64,000 bases of DNA from CAVQJU01 sp963712905 (GCA_963712905.1 CAVQJU010000007.1:248001-312000); one strand, 5' to 3'. Shown: positions 19,468-29,057, numbered from the stretch's first letter. The notes: generated by a model not told the origin, from the sequence alone. Numbers and translations are program-made.

Positions 19468-19564
19468 TTACGGACAGTAGCCACAGAGGCACGGAGAACA
19501 GAGGGATCTTCTTCAAAGAAGAATCTCTGTGCCCTCTGTGTCTCTGTGGCTACGTCCGTGATCA
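19465..19564. repeat. CACAGAG-type long hairpin between convergent genes
   Basis: An almost perfect inverted repeat with arms of about 45 bases: the left arm begins TGATTACGGACAGTAGCCAC and the right arm ends GTGGCTACGTCCGTGATCA, around a short AAAG-like loop near 19515. The first TGA is the receptor stop codon, and the terminal TCA is the reverse-complement stop of the MFS gene, so the element ends exactly at both stop codons. It may work as a bidirectional transcription barrier. Confidence 0.88.
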
Positions 19565-20893
19565 GACAGTGGCGGCGTGAGGCCGGTCTTCGGCGTCGAG
19601 CGCGCGCTCGGGGTGCATCCGGAATGCCAGCGCGGCGCCCAGCAGCAGCAGTCCCAACGATCCCATGAACGGCAGCTGCCAGTTGCCCGTGCGATCGATG
19701 ATGAAGCCGAACGCCAGCGGCGAGAGGATGGCCGCGACGGCCGAGCCGGTGTTCATCATCCCGCTCGCCGTGCCGGAATACTTCGGTGCGATGTCCATGG
19801 GGATCGCCCACATCGGACCGATGACCAGTTCCGCGCAGAAGAAAGCCGCGCCCAGGCTGAGGATGATCAGGATCAGGTTGTGTGTCAGGAACACGGGGAC
19901 CATGAAAACAAACGAGGCCAGGAAAGCGAGGACGACCATGTTCCGCCGGGCCTTCAGCAAATCCCCGGTTCGCTCCAGGATCCGATCGCTGATGATGCCG
20001 CCCAGATAGTCGCCGCCGACGCCTCCGGCAAAGACGGCCGCGGTGAAGAGCGCGGACCGGCTGAGTTGCAGGTTGTATTCATGGAGGAAATACGAGGGCA
20101 GCCAGTTGAGGTACAGCCACAGCGTCCAGGCGTAGCAGAAGTACACCGCAGTGACCGGCCAGATCCGCGCCGCCAGGCGCTTCCAGGGCACCGACTCCTG
20201 ACGCTTGACGACGCCGCGCCCGCGGTTGGGCAGTTCCTCGAGTTCAGCCGCCGTAATGCCCGAGTGGTCGCTCGGTGTATCCCGGAAATACCACGCCCAG
20301 ACGATCACCCAGGCGAGGCTTGCAAAGCCCAGGATGATAAACGGCCTGCGCCACGAGACGCTGGACGACAGCGACAGCAGGGGAACACCGGCGAGCGCCA
20401 GCGACGCGGGCGCGATGAGCCACGCGACCAGCGGGGGAGTGATTGTGTTGCCGAGCCGAGCGAACGCATGGGTGATGCCCTGGGCGAATGCGCGCCGGGA
20501 AGGCGCCGTCCAGTTCTGCATGGCCCTCGTCGCCACGGGGAACGTGGCGCCCTCGCCGATGCCCAGAAGGAGGCGAGCGAGATACATCGACGTGAAGCCG
20601 CCGGCGAGGCCGGTCAGAACAGTCGCCGTTGCCCAGATCAAGCCGCATAGAAAGAGGGTTCGCCGAGGTCCCCAGCGGTCCCCGATCCAGCCGCCGAAGA
20701 TCTGGAAAAGCGCGTACGGGTACGCCCAGGCCGACAGGATGTGACCAAGCTGCAGATTGGTCAGGTTGAAGGCGCGCCTGATCTCCTGTCCCGCGGTGCC
20801 GGTGTTCACGCGATCGACGTAGGTGATCAGATACATCAAGCAGAGCAGGCCCAGGACAGTTCCGGTGGCCGAGGGACGGCGCTTGAGCGGCAT
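19562..20893 (-). CDS. MFS transporter, anion:cation symporter-like
   Basis: About 443 residues from the ATG of MPLKRRPSATG; an alternative ATG lies 18 bases further upstream at 20911 (MVGFVA). Twelve hydrophobic segments are apparent. The N-terminal half has LITYVDRVNTGTAGQEIRRAF and the MFS loop motif GGWIGDRWGPRRT (GxxxDRxGxRR) between helices 2 and 3, and LARLLLGIGEGATFP in helix 4. The DRVN motif and overall pattern fit the ACS subfamily that imports organic anions such as hexuronates or aromatic acids. It may take hydrolysis products of the upstream cluster through the inner membrane (inference). It is convergent with the TonB receptor and divergent from the M16 peptidase gene. Confidence 0.88.
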   Translation of the reverse strand: MPLKRRPSATGTVLGLLCLMYLITYVDRVNTGTAGQEIRRAFNLTNLQLGHILSAWAYPYALFQIFGGWIGDRWGPRRTLFLCGLIWATATVLTGLAGGFTSMYLARLLLGIGEGATFPVATRAMQNWTAPSRRAFAQGITHAFARLGNTITPPLVAWLIAPASLALAGVPLLSLSSSVSWRRPFIILGFASLAWVIVWAWYFRDTPSDHSGITAAELEELPNRGRGVVKRQESVPWKRLAARIWPVTAVYFCYAWTLWLYLNWLPSYFLHEYNLQLSRSALFTAAVFAGGVGGDYLGGIISDRILERTGDLLKARRNMVVLAFLASFVFMVPVFLTHNLILIILSLGAAFFCAELVIGPMWAIPMDIAPKYSGTASGMMNTGSAVAAILSPLAFGFIIDRTGNWQLPFMGSLGLLLLGAALAFRMHPERALDAEDRPHAATV

Positions 20894-20940
20894 GGCGACA
20901 AAGCCTACCATACGGTGGAGATCCCACAGGAGAAGATGCC

Positions 20941-23863
20941 ATGCGCGTATTTCGTGCGGCGGCGCTGTTCTCGGCGGTGGGCATGACCTCCATGCTGTCC
21001 GCCCAGTCGAACGCGTCGCGTGATGTCCTGCCGTTTCGAGCGAGCCGAGACGACCCTCGCCAACGGCTTGAGGGTCATCGTCGTCCCGACCGGCTTCCCG
21101 AACCTCGTCAGCATCCAGATCCCGGTCCAGACCGGCTCGCGCAACGAAGTGGAGCCCGGCAAGTCCGGCTTCGCGCACTTCTTCGAGCACCTGATGTTCC
21201 GCGGGACGCCGGCGAATCCGCCGGAGCGATACCGGCAGATCATGGCCAAGGCCGGCGCGCGCGACAACGCGAGCACCGGCGACGACTCGACCCGCTACTA
21301 CTCGACGTTCGCGAAGGAGGATCTCGAGACGATCCTGGGCCTGTACGCGGACATGTTCCAGCACCTGTCGTTTTCCGAGGCCGACTTCAAGACCGAAGCG
21401 CGCGCGATCCTCGGCGAGTACAACAAGAACAGCGCGGAGCCGCTGCAGCAGCTCTTCGAGGTGCAGCGCGATCGTTTCTACAAAGCGCACACCTACAAGC
21501 ACACGACGATGGGGTTTATCCGCGATATCGAGAACATGCCGAACGAGTACGCGTACTCGAAGGTGTTCTTCGAGCGTTGGTACCGGCCGCAGTACACGAC
21601 GGTCGTCATCGCCGGCGACGTGGCGCCGGATCGCGTCCTGCCCCTCGTCGAGAAGTACTGGGGCGGCTGGAAAGCCGGGACTGCGGCGCCGGCGGCCATT
21701 TCCCCAGAGCCGCCGCCGACTGGTCCCCAGTACGTGCACGTCCCGTGGGCGAGCGACACGCTGCCGTGGGTGACCGTGGCCTTTCCCGGTCCCGCGTTCG
21801 ACGAGAACGGCAAGGACTCGGCCGCGGTGGAGATGATCGGCACGCTGGCGTTCGGTGAAACCTCCGATCTCTACAAGAAGCTCGTCGTCACCGAGCAGAA
21901 GGTCGATCAACTCCTCGCCGACGTGCCTTCGAGCTTCGATCCGTCGCTGTTCACGGTGCTCGCGCGCGTGAAGAATCCGGCCGACGCCGTCTACGTTCGT
22001 GATCAGATTCTGGGGACCTTTGCCAGGGCGGCGGCCGGCGGCATCGTGCCCCTGCCGGCCCGGCTGCAGGATGCCAAGTCGAACACCCGATACTCGTTTG
22101 CCCGCACCATCGACAGCAGCGAACGGGTGGCCGCGGTGCTGTCGGCCTACACGTCGTACAAGCGGTCCTATCAGACGGTCAACAACTTCTATCGATCGCT
22201 CGATTCGCTGACCGTGGCCGACCTGACGGCGACAGCCCGCAAGTTCTTCACCGACCGCGGCCTGATCGTCACGACGCTCTCGAAGGACACGCTGCCGGCC
22301 GGCATCGAGAAGGCCCCGGCGTTGTCGTCGTTTGCCGCGCCGGCCCCGGGCGGCGGCGGCGCGGTGGCCGCCTCGCAGGCGGCGCCTCCCGCGAGGCCCG
22401 AGACACCGCCGGCCCCGCCGCAGGCGACATCGCTCGAGGACCGGCAGCTGCTGTTGCAGAAGTCGCAGTCGCCGCTCATCAACGTCAAGCTGCTGTTCAA
22501 CAGCGGCTCGGCGCAGGACCCCGCGGGCAAGGAAGGCCTGACGGCGTTGACCGCGGCCATGTTGACCGACGCGGGCTCGGCGGCGCTCACCATCGAAGAG
22601 ATCGAAGAACGGCTGTATCCGATCGCCGGGTCGTTCGGTGCCCGCACCGACAAGGAAATGACGGTCATCACCGGTGTCATCCATCGGGACAACTGGCAGC
22701 GCTTCCTGAACATCGTCCTGCCGCAGCTGCTCGCGCCCGGATGGCGCGCCGAGGACTTCGAGCGGCTCAAGACCCGTCAGCAGAACGCCCTCGTGCAGGA
22801 CCTGCGGTCGAACAACGAGGAAGAGCTGGGCAAGGAGCGGCTGCAGACCAACATCTTCCGCGGGACGCCCTACGGCCACGTCGCGCTCGGCACGGAGGCC
22901 GGCCTTCGCTCGATTACGCTGGACGACGTGAAGACGTTCGCGCGCCAGGCGTTCACCAGGGCGAACCTGACCGTCGGCGTCAGCGGAGACGCGCCCGACG
23001 AGCTGGTTCGCGACCTTCGGGCGCGGCTGAGCACCCTGCCCGCTGGAGCTGCCGACCAGCGCGCCGCCATTGCCGGCGCCCAACCGAAGGGCATCGAGGT
23101 CGAGATCCTGGAGAAAGAGACGCGTGCCACCGCGATCTCGTTCGGGTTCCCGATTGATGTCACGCGTGCGCACGCGGACTTCGCCGCGCTGTCGGTCGCG
23201 CGTGCCTGGCTCGGGGAGCATCGGCTGTCGTCCGGGCGCCTGTATCAGCGGATTCGCGAGGAGCGCGGCATCAATTACGGCGACTACGCCTACATCGAGG
23301 CGTTTCCGCGCGGGATGTTCCAGTTCTTCCCGGACTCCAACGTGGCGAGACGCCGGCAGATCTTCGAGATCTGGATCCGTCCCGTCGTGCCTGCGAACGC
23401 GCACATGACGCTGAGGCTGGCGGTGCACGAGCTGACGAACCTGGTCGAGAATGGCCTCACCCAGGCAGACTTCGAGTCGACGCGCGACTACCTGATGAAG
23501 AACGTGTTCGTCATGACCGCGCGCCAGGATCAGCAGCTCGGCTACGCGCTCGACTCGAAGTGGTACGACATCGGCGAGTTCACCGGCTACATGCGCGGAA
23601 AACTCCAGGGGCTCACGCGCGAGCAGGTCAACGCCGCCGTCAAACGCCATCTCAGCGCCCGCAATCTGTCGGTGGTCATCATCACCAAGGACGCGGCCGG
23701 GCTGAAGCAGGCGCTGGTCTCGGACGCGCCGTCGTCGATCAAGTACGACGGCGAGAAGCCGAAGGAGCTGCTCGAGGAAGACCGCCTAATCGGCGCGCTC
23801 AAGCTGAACATCGCGGCGGGCGATGTCAGGATCACCCCGATCACCGAAGTGTTCGCGAGATGA
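20941..23863 (+). CDS. M16-family zinc metallopeptidase, two-domain, secreted; frameshift near 21032
   Basis: Signal peptide MRVFRAAALFSAVGMTSMLSAQ is followed by an extra T at about 21032; removing it joins LPFERAETTLANGLRV. The remaining open frame (to 23863, about 945 residues) contains two M16 units. The first has the inverted zinc motif HFFEH (in FAHFFEHLMFRGTP) with the downstream Glu region EARAILGEYNKNS. The second unit (about residues 480-900) lacks HxxEH, as usual for the inactive partner domain. A proline/alanine-rich linker separates them. The predicted role is periplasmic peptide degradation. The stop overlaps the ATG of the next gene (ATGA). Confidence 0.88.
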
Positions 23864-24831
23864 GAACCCTCGCGGTAGCGCTCACTGCTGTCTGCATGGT
23901 TGCCGGCATCGGCCTGGCGGCGCAGCGGCCGAACGGCCGGGAGGCTGCGCAGCGGCCGCGTGGCGTTGTCCGGTCTCAACTCGTGTGGGTGGATCGGACC
24001 GGCAAGAAGCTCAGCGTGGTCGGCGAGCTGGCCGACATGGGCAACCTGGAGCTGTCGCCCGACAACAAGCAGGTGGCCGTGGCGGTCCTCAACGAAATCA
24101 CCGGGGCTCGCGACCTCTGGCTCTATGACGTCGCGACCGGAAGCCGCACGAGGCTCGACGCCAACGTCGCGGACGAGAATTGGCTGATCTGGTCGCCGGA
24201 CGGCCGCCGGGTCGCGTTCAACTCCCAGCGCACGCGGGGGCTCGATTTGTACCAGACATCGTCCAGCGGGGGCGACCGGCAGGAGCTGCTGGTTGCCGAC
24301 GACGACGGCAAGTGGCCTGTGAGCTGGTCGGCCGACGGGAAATACATCCTGTACGTCACGAGCAGCCAGGGCACCGCGAACGATATCTGGGTGCTGCCCC
24401 TCACGGGCGACCGCAAGCCGTATCCGTTCCTGAAGACGGAGTCGCAGGAAAACTGGGCGGCGTTCTCCCCGAACGGGAAATGGGTGGCCTACAGCTCGAC
24501 CGAGTCCGGGCAGGCCGAGGTGTACGTCACGCCGTTTCCGAAGGCGAGCGCGAAATGGCTCGTCTCGCGCAACGGAGGATTCCAGGCGCGGTGGCGGCGC
24601 GACGGCAAGGAGCTGTTCTTCATGGCGCCGGACAGCAAGCTCATGGCCGCCGACGTCAACAGCGAGGGCCGCGACTTCGAGGTCAGCGGTGTGAAGACGT
24701 TGTTCGAGACGCATTTCCCGTATGCGCCGTACCACGCCTTCGACGTCGCCGCCGACGGCCAGCGGTTTCTCGTGAATTCGCTCTTGCTCGCTCCCGGCGG
24801 TCCCAGTCGCGTGGCTGGACTGCGTCCGTAG
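23860..24831 (+). CDS. Secreted PD40/TolB-like beta-propeller protein
   Basis: 323 residues with a signal peptide (residues 1-20). It has repeated PD40 blades recognisable by SPDNKQVAVAVLN, WSPDGRRVAFNSQRTRGLDLY, WSADGKYILYVTSSQG and FSPNGKWVAYSSTESGQAEVYVTPFP. The C-terminal blade RRDGKELFFMAPDSKLMAADV is typical of acidobacterial propellers that often follow protein-kinase or peptidase domains. No enzymatic domain is attached. It probably acts as a protein-binding partner in the periplasm, perhaps with the co-translated M16 peptidase. The TAG stop lies within a palindromic repeat. Confidence 0.85.
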   Translation: MRTLAVALTAVCMVAGIGLAAQRPNGREAAQRPRGVVRSQLVWVDRTGKKLSVVGELADMGNLELSPDNKQVAVAVLNEITGARDLWLYDVATGSRTRLDANVADENWLIWSPDGRRVAFNSQRTRGLDLYQTSSSGGDRQELLVADDDGKWPVSWSADGKYILYVTSSQGTANDIWVLPLTGDRKPYPFLKTESQENWAAFSPNGKWVAYSSTESGQAEVYVTPFPKASAKWLVSRNGGFQARWRRDGKELFFMAPDSKLMAADVNSEGRDFEVSGVKTLFETHFPYAPYHAFDVAADGQRFLVNSLLLAPGGPSRVAGLRP

Positions 24832-24861
24832 CGTCCGGCTTCAGCCGGACGACTCCGCGGA
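24828..24861. repeat. Palindromic GTAGCGTCCGGC element
   Basis: GTCCGGCTTCAGCCGGAC (24833-24850) is a perfect palindromic hairpin preceded by GTAGC; the TAG inside GTAGC is the stop codon of the PD40 gene. A partial second arm CCGCGGACC follows. Confidence 0.8.
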
Positions 24862-24883
24862 CCAGCGCGCGTGGAGATCAAGA

Positions 24884-25148
24884 TTGGCGCGTGGAGTCGA
24901 TATCCAGTCAGAGAAAGTCGGCAGCGGTGAACTCGCCAGCCGTGGCAAAACCGTTGTCGTGCGCCTTCTCGGCACCCTACGTCGTGGCGACGTGTTCATC
25001 GACAACGAGCTGCATACCTTCACGATTGGAGCGCGCGTCGTCATAGCAGGCTTGGAATACGGCGTCGAGGGCATGCGCGTGGGCGGCCGCCGAAGGATAA
25101 AAGACCCTCTTGTTCTTCGACGTGGAGTTACTCGATGTTCGAGACTAG
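24884..25148 (+). pseudogene. Degenerate FKBP-type peptidyl-prolyl isomerase remnant
   Basis: One frame reads GKTVVVRLLGTLRRGDVFIDNELHTFTIGARVVIAGLEYGVEGMRVGGRRRIK, which follows the FKBP order (VxVxYxGxLxxGxxFD, F.lG.g.vI.G.e.gv.gMrvGg.rr). The next frame then gives LLFFDVELLDVRD and a TAG, the usual FKBP C-terminus. Between them the approximately 15-residue loop with the conserved P-P-x-L-x-Y-G segment is missing and the frame changes at about 25105. No good start codon or signal peptide is visible; a TTG at 24884 is the best available. I regard it as a decayed or truncated FKBP rather than a working enzyme. Confidence 0.6.
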
Positions 25149-25159
25149 TGGCCTAGTAT

Positions 25160-25195
25160 CTCGGCGTGCTCCGCGTGCTCTGCGTTGATCGTCGT
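25160..25195. repeat. CGCAGAG-type repeat, half element in reverse orientation
   Basis: The reverse complement reads ACGACGATCAACGCAGAG followed by related CGCGGAG and CGCCGAG blocks. This matches the left arm of the element at 449-480 base for base over most of its length. Only one arm is obvious here. Confidence 0.65.
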
Positions 25196-25263
25196 TTCGT
25201 GGCACGGCCTCGGGCGGCACGCCCTTCGCATGAGGACGATGCTAGGATGATGGCCCTCACGTG

Positions 25264-25662
25264 ATGGACATCGAGACCTCAGAGGCGATCGAGTCGCTGC
25301 GTTCTGATATCCGGCGAGTTGAATCGACCCTCCAAACAGACCTGGGACGTCAGATCGCTGGCTCGCGCGACGAGCTGCGAAACGAGATGTCGAGCTTACG
25401 CAGCGAGTTGCGAGGCGAGATGTCCAGCCTGCGCAGCGAGTTGCGAGGCGAGATGTCCAGCCTGCGCAGCGAGTTGCGAGGCGAGATGTCCAGCCTGCGC
25501 AGCGAGTTGAAAGGCGAGATGTCGAGCCTGCGGGATGAGTTGAAAGGCCATATGGGGATGCTTGTCGAGAGCCTGCGCGACGACATCCGTCTCCTGGCCG
25601 AGGGCGTTGTGTCCATCGACGCAAAGGTGGAGTCGCTCAGGCGGAATGACAGCCCGCGTTGA
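25264..25662 (+). CDS. Small coiled-coil protein with tandem 11-residue repeats
   Basis: 132 residues from the ATG at 25264 (a GTG lies one codon earlier). The central part is five copies of an 11-residue unit (EMSSLRSELRG and variants) encoded by a 33-base tandem repeat. This predicts a long continuous right-handed (hendecad) coiled coil, flanked by amphipathic segments such as IESLRSDIRRVESTLQTDL and VESLRDDIRLLAEGV. It has no signal peptide or membrane segment, so it is probably cytoplasmic and oligomeric. Similar short LRxEM-repeat proteins occur widely but have no assigned function. Copy number of the repeat could vary between strains. A weak AGGA lies 16 bases before the start. Confidence 0.7.
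   Translation: MDIETSEAIESLRSDIRRVESTLQTDLGRQIAGSRDELRNEMSSLRSELRGEMSSLRSELRGEMSSLRSELRGEMSSLRSELKGEMSSLRDELKGHMGMLVESLRDDIRLLAEGVVSIDAKVESLRRNDSPR
25384..25548 (+). repeat. 33-base tandem repeat, five units, in coding sequence
   Basis: Five consecutive 33-base units begin GAGATGTC at 25384, 25417, 25450, 25483 and 25516. Units 2 and 3 are identical. Because 33 is a multiple of three, gain or loss of units keeps the reading frame and changes coiled-coil length by 11 residues. Confidence 0.95.
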
Positions 25663-25702
25663 TTGCAAGATCTGCCACATCGCGAACTCTTGATGGTGCG
25701 CC

Positions 25703-27253
25703 TCAGACGATTGCGACCAGAGGAGACGAAGACGCCATTTCCCGCTTGACCGTGTTGATCGCCCGCATCAGCCGCTTCGCGATGTCGTCGGCTCGGGCCG
25801 CCGGTACGCTCGAAAAACAGATCCGCAGCTCACGTTCGCCGGCCTGGTCGACGTAGAACGCCTCCCCTCGGACAAAGGCCAGCGAGTCGGACAGGGCCTG
25901 CGCCTCGACAATCGACGCGCGCAGCCGCCCGCCGAGCCGGCACCACAAGTACAGGCCGCCGTCCGGAACCGTCCATTGGAGGTAACCTTTTGCGCGATGG
26001 CGCTCGAGGGCCGAGATCACCGCGTCGCGCCGCCGGCGGTGCTCGATCCGCAGATCGGCGAGATGGCGATCGAACGTGCCGTCGGCCAGCATGTCCGCGA
26101 TGATGAGCTGGTTCAGGTTCGCCATGTGCGGATCGGACCGCTGCTTGAGGAGCGCCAGCTGCTCGATGATCGGCGGCGCCGCCGACAGCCAGCCCAGGCG
26201 CAGGCCGGGGGCGAGCACTTTCGAGAACGTATTGAGGTGGATGACCACCGATTGCGTGTCGAGGGACTGAAGCGACGGGGGAGGCGGCGCGCCGAGGTGC
26301 AGTTCGCGGTAGGTGTCGTCCTCGATGATCGGCACCCGCAGTCGCGTGGCCAGCGACAGCAGCTGCCGCCGCAGCTTCAGGGGCATCGTCCAGCCGGTGG
26401 GGTTCTGGAATGTCGGGTTGGTGTAGATCAGCTTCGGACGGAAGCGGAGGATCAGGTCCTCGAGCTCGTCCAGATCGTGCCGCACGACGTCCCACCCGAC
26501 GACGCGCGCGCCGGCGGCGTTGAACGTGTGCAGCGCACCGAGGTACCCGGGACGATCGACGACGACGGTGTCCCCAGGATCGACGAGGCAGCGTGCGAGC
26601 AGATCGAGCCCCTGCTGTGCCCCCGCCAGGACCAGGACGTTCTGGGGCTGGCCGCCGAATCGCTGCGCGATGGCGTCGCGGAGCACCGGCAGCCCTTCCG
26701 TCGGACTGTGTCCCCACGCCAGCCGGACGTCGCGCTTGAGCGCCCGGTCCATCGACCGGCGGTACGCGTCGACCGGAAACGCCTCGAGCGCCGGAACGCC
26801 GGCCGCCACCGACAGCATCGACGGATCCGCCGCGTGCCGGAGGAGATCGCGAATCGCCGAATCGCTCGAGCGCGCGGCGGCGGCGGCGACTTTCCCGCGC
26901 CACGCGAACGGCGCGCCCGAAGCCTCGGGCGCCGCCGACACGAACGTGCCGCGGCCGACGTGGCCGCGCACGAGGCCGCGCGTCTCGAGATCCCGATACG
27001 CGTTCACGACGGTCGTTCTGCTGACCTTGAGCAAACGCGCGAGCTCGCGCTCGGCCGGCAGGCGGAAGTCGAGCGTGAGCGTGCCGTTGGTGATGCCGTG
27101 TTCGATCGCATGCGCGATGTGGCGGTAGACCGGCCGCGTGCGCGGCAGGCTCGAGGCCGTCAGCCCCAGCGGCCCGAGCGGTCCTGAGCCGGCGCCGCTG
27201 GCATCCGCCGCCTCTTCGAGGACCGGCGCGTGGCTGGCGTTTCTGTTACGCAT
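25703..27253 (-). CDS. MocR-type regulator: GntR winged helix fused to class I aminotransferase
   Basis: 516 residues. Residues about 40-110 form a GntR winged helix (FRLPAERELARLLKVSRTTVVNAYRDLETRGLVRGHVGRGTFV). Residues about 150-500 form a fold-type I PLP aminotransferase domain with LAGAQQGLDLLARCLVDPGDTVVVDRPGY, NPTFQNPTGWTMP and SKVLAPGLRLGW, where Lys of SKV is the expected PLP lysine. MocR proteins use PLP or its amino-acid adducts as effector to control genes of vitamin B6, GABA, taurine or other amino-compound metabolism. The target is not evident here. The start overlaps the end of the upstream winged-helix/TPR gene by eight bases, so the two form one transcription unit. Confidence 0.9.
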   Translation of the reverse strand: MRNRNASHAPVLEEAADASGAGSGPLGPLGLTASSLPRTRPVYRHIAHAIEHGITNGTLTLDFRLPAERELARLLKVSRTTVVNAYRDLETRGLVRGHVGRGTFVSAAPEASGAPFAWRGKVAAAAARSSDSAIRDLLRHAADPSMLSVAAGVPALEAFPVDAYRRSMDRALKRDVRLAWGHSPTEGLPVLRDAIAQRFGGQPQNVLVLAGAQQGLDLLARCLVDPGDTVVVDRPGYLGALHTFNAAGARVVGWDVVRHDLDELEDLILRFRPKLIYTNPTFQNPTGWTMPLKLRRQLLSLATRLRVPIIEDDTYRELHLGAPPPPSLQSLDTQSVVIHLNTFSKVLAPGLRLGWLSAAPPIIEQLALLKQRSDPHMANLNQLIIADMLADGTFDRHLADLRIEHRRRRDAVISALERHRAKGYLQWTVPDGGLYLWCRLGGRLRASIVEAQALSDSLAFVRGEAFYVDQAGERELRICFSSVPAARADDIAKRLMRAINTVKREMASSSPLVAIV

Positions 27254-29015
27254 GAGCCGCTGTCTCCATGGTCGTCAGCCCCAGCCGTCCGATAACGCCG
27301 GCATAGCGGGAGTCGGACCGGATCGTGTCGAACCGGGGATCGCTGGCGAGGTGCATGATCCCGGGGTCGCGTTCGTCGCACGCGTGCGCGAGGAGCGTGA
27401 ACGTCGAGTCGAGATCGCCGAGGCCGGCGTGCGCGAGCGCGCGGTGGTACGACGAGACGTAACGATCCTGGGCCAGCTCGTCCAGGTGGCAGAGGATGTT
27501 CACGGCGCGGTCGCGATCGCCCTTGACGCCCAGGGCGTGCGCAAGCCACGCGAGCGTCATGGGATCCGTGCGAGCCGCCGGCAGCGAGTCCAGATGTTGA
27601 ATGCAGCCGTTCACGTCGCCCGTCTGCAGGCGGGCTGCGGCGAGCAGGCGATGAGGCGCGAGGTAGGCCGGGTCCATGTCGATCGTGTGCCGGCACCGCT
27701 CGATGACTTCGCCATAGTCGCCGGCGACGTAACGGACCCAGGCGGCGCTGGTGCCCGCGGTCAGGCATAACGGGTCGAGCTCGAGCGCGCGGTCAGTCAT
27801 CGCCACCGCCGCGTCGAACTGGCGACGGGCGCCGAGCAACATGCCGTAGAGACGGCGAGCCGCTTCGTTGCTGGAGTTGAACGACAACGCCCGGCGGTAG
27901 ACCTCCTCGGCGCCGTCCCAGTCCCAGTCGCGGCACCGGCGGACCTCCGCGAGCGCGACGAGGGCCTCGGGATCGGTCGGGTCGAGAGCCAACGCGCGAG
28001 CGGCGGAGGCCTCGGCGGCGTCAAGCGCCTCGCGCGGTTCGCGCAGGTAGTAGTCCGCCGCGGCGACCGTGGCGCGCGCCAGCGCGCCGTGCGCCGTTCC
28101 GAAACCCGGATCGAGCTTGAGAGCCAGGCCGTAAAAGGCCAGGCATTCGCGGATGCCCTCGTCGCCCGGCCGATTCCAGTGATAGCGGCCCTTCAGATAA
28201 TTCTGGTACGCATCGACTTGCCGCGTGCCCGCGGACGGCGTCGGGGCGCGGTCGGGAAGGAGCTCCAGGGCGACCGACCGGACGATCTGTGTGGCCACGT
28301 CGGACTGGACGAGCAGGCTGTCGGCCGTGGGCCGTTCGAAGGAGTCTGCCCACAATTGAGTTTCGCCGCGCACTTCGATGAGCTGGGCCGTGATGCGCAC
28401 GCGATCGCCTTCCGTGCGGACCGTGCCCTCGACGAGGTAGTGCGCGCGCAGCGCGTCGCCGATCTCGCGCACCGTGCGATCGGTGCGCTGGACCCTGTGA
28501 CACGACGAGCGCGCGATCACGCCGAGCCGGTCGGCGCAGAGGCGTCCGAGCTGGGTCATCAGCTCCTCGGTCAGCCCGCTCGCGAACGACCCCGGGACGT
28601 TCGTTTCGCCGAGGTGGCTGAAGGGGAGCACGGCGAGCCGCTGCTTGTCGCCGGCCGGTTCGGTCAGTTGAGCGCCGCTCGCGCCGTTCACGCGCTCGAC
28701 GCGCGCGATGAAGCGGTAGCCGCGCCGGTGCAGGGTCTCGACGAAGCGCGGCCGCTCGGCGTTGTCACCGAGCACGGACCGCAGGCGCTTCACGGCGGCG
28801 TTCAGGCCGTGCTCGAAGTCGACGAATGTTCCGTTGGGCCACAGGCGATCGCGGAGCTCGTCACGCGTCAGCAGTTCGCCCGGGTGTTCGAGCATCACTG
28901 CCAGCACGGCGAACGGCTGGTCCTGCAGCCGGAGTCGGACGCCGTCCTTGCGCAGCTCTCGCGTCCGTGAGTCGAGTTCGAATCGTCCGAACCTGAAATC
29001 GGTCACCGCGGTCAC
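27246..29015 (-). CDS. Winged-helix (OmpR/CadC-type) regulator with TolB-like and TPR domains
   Basis: 589 residues from a GTG at 29015 (another in-frame GTG nine bases inside). Residues 5-105 are an OmpR-type winged helix: FRFGRFELDSRTRELRKDG, LLTRDELRDRLWPNGTFVDFEHGLNAAVKRLRSVLGD and FVETLHRRGYRFIA. Residues about 125-260 resemble the TolB/FlgO-like domain common in these proteins (LAVLPFSHLGETNVPGSFASGLTEELMTQLG). The remaining part is TPR repeats (RALALDPTDPEALVALAEV, RALELDPLCLTAGTSAAW). No transmembrane helix is seen, so it is probably cytoplasmic. This architecture is abundant in Acidobacteriota; ligands are unknown. It is divergent from the HExxH gene, with a perfect palindrome in the shared promoter region. 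Confidence 0.88.
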   Translation of the reverse strand: MTAVTDFRFGRFELDSRTRELRKDGVRLRLQDQPFAVLAVMLEHPGELLTRDELRDRLWPNGTFVDFEHGLNAAVKRLRSVLGDNAERPRFVETLHRRGYRFIARVERVNGASGAQLTEPAGDKQRLAVLPFSHLGETNVPGSFASGLTEELMTQLGRLCADRLGVIARSSCHRVQRTDRTVREIGDALRAHYLVEGTVRTEGDRVRITAQLIEVRGETQLWADSFERPTADSLLVQSDVATQIVRSVALELLPDRAPTPSAGTRQVDAYQNYLKGRYHWNRPGDEGIRECLAFYGLALKLDPGFGTAHGALARATVAAADYYLREPREALDAAEASAARALALDPTDPEALVALAEVRRCRDWDWDGAEEVYRRALSFNSSNEAARRLYGMLLGARRQFDAAVAMTDRALELDPLCLTAGTSAAWVRYVAGDYGEVIERCRHTIDMDPAYLAPHRLLAAARLQTGDVNGCIQHLDSLPAARTDPMTLAWLAHALGVKGDRDRAVNILCHLDELAQDRYVSSYHRALAHAGLGDLDSTFTLLAHACDERDPGIMHLASDPRFDTIRSDSRYAGVIGRLGLTTMETAAHA

Positions 29016-29057
29016 CTCCGTGGCTCCACAGCATCTCTTATACCCTTCGACGCCGGC

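Noticed and set aside
20912..23650. Long minus-strand frame continuing the MFS gene into a 1362-residue protein
   Set aside because: The extension is antisense to the M16 peptidase, has arginine-rich composition without domains, and results from high GC content with few stop codons.
25384..25548. Regular 33-base repeats resembling a CRISPR array
   Set aside because: The units are directly adjacent without spacers and are in frame within a coiled-coil gene; no cas genes are present.
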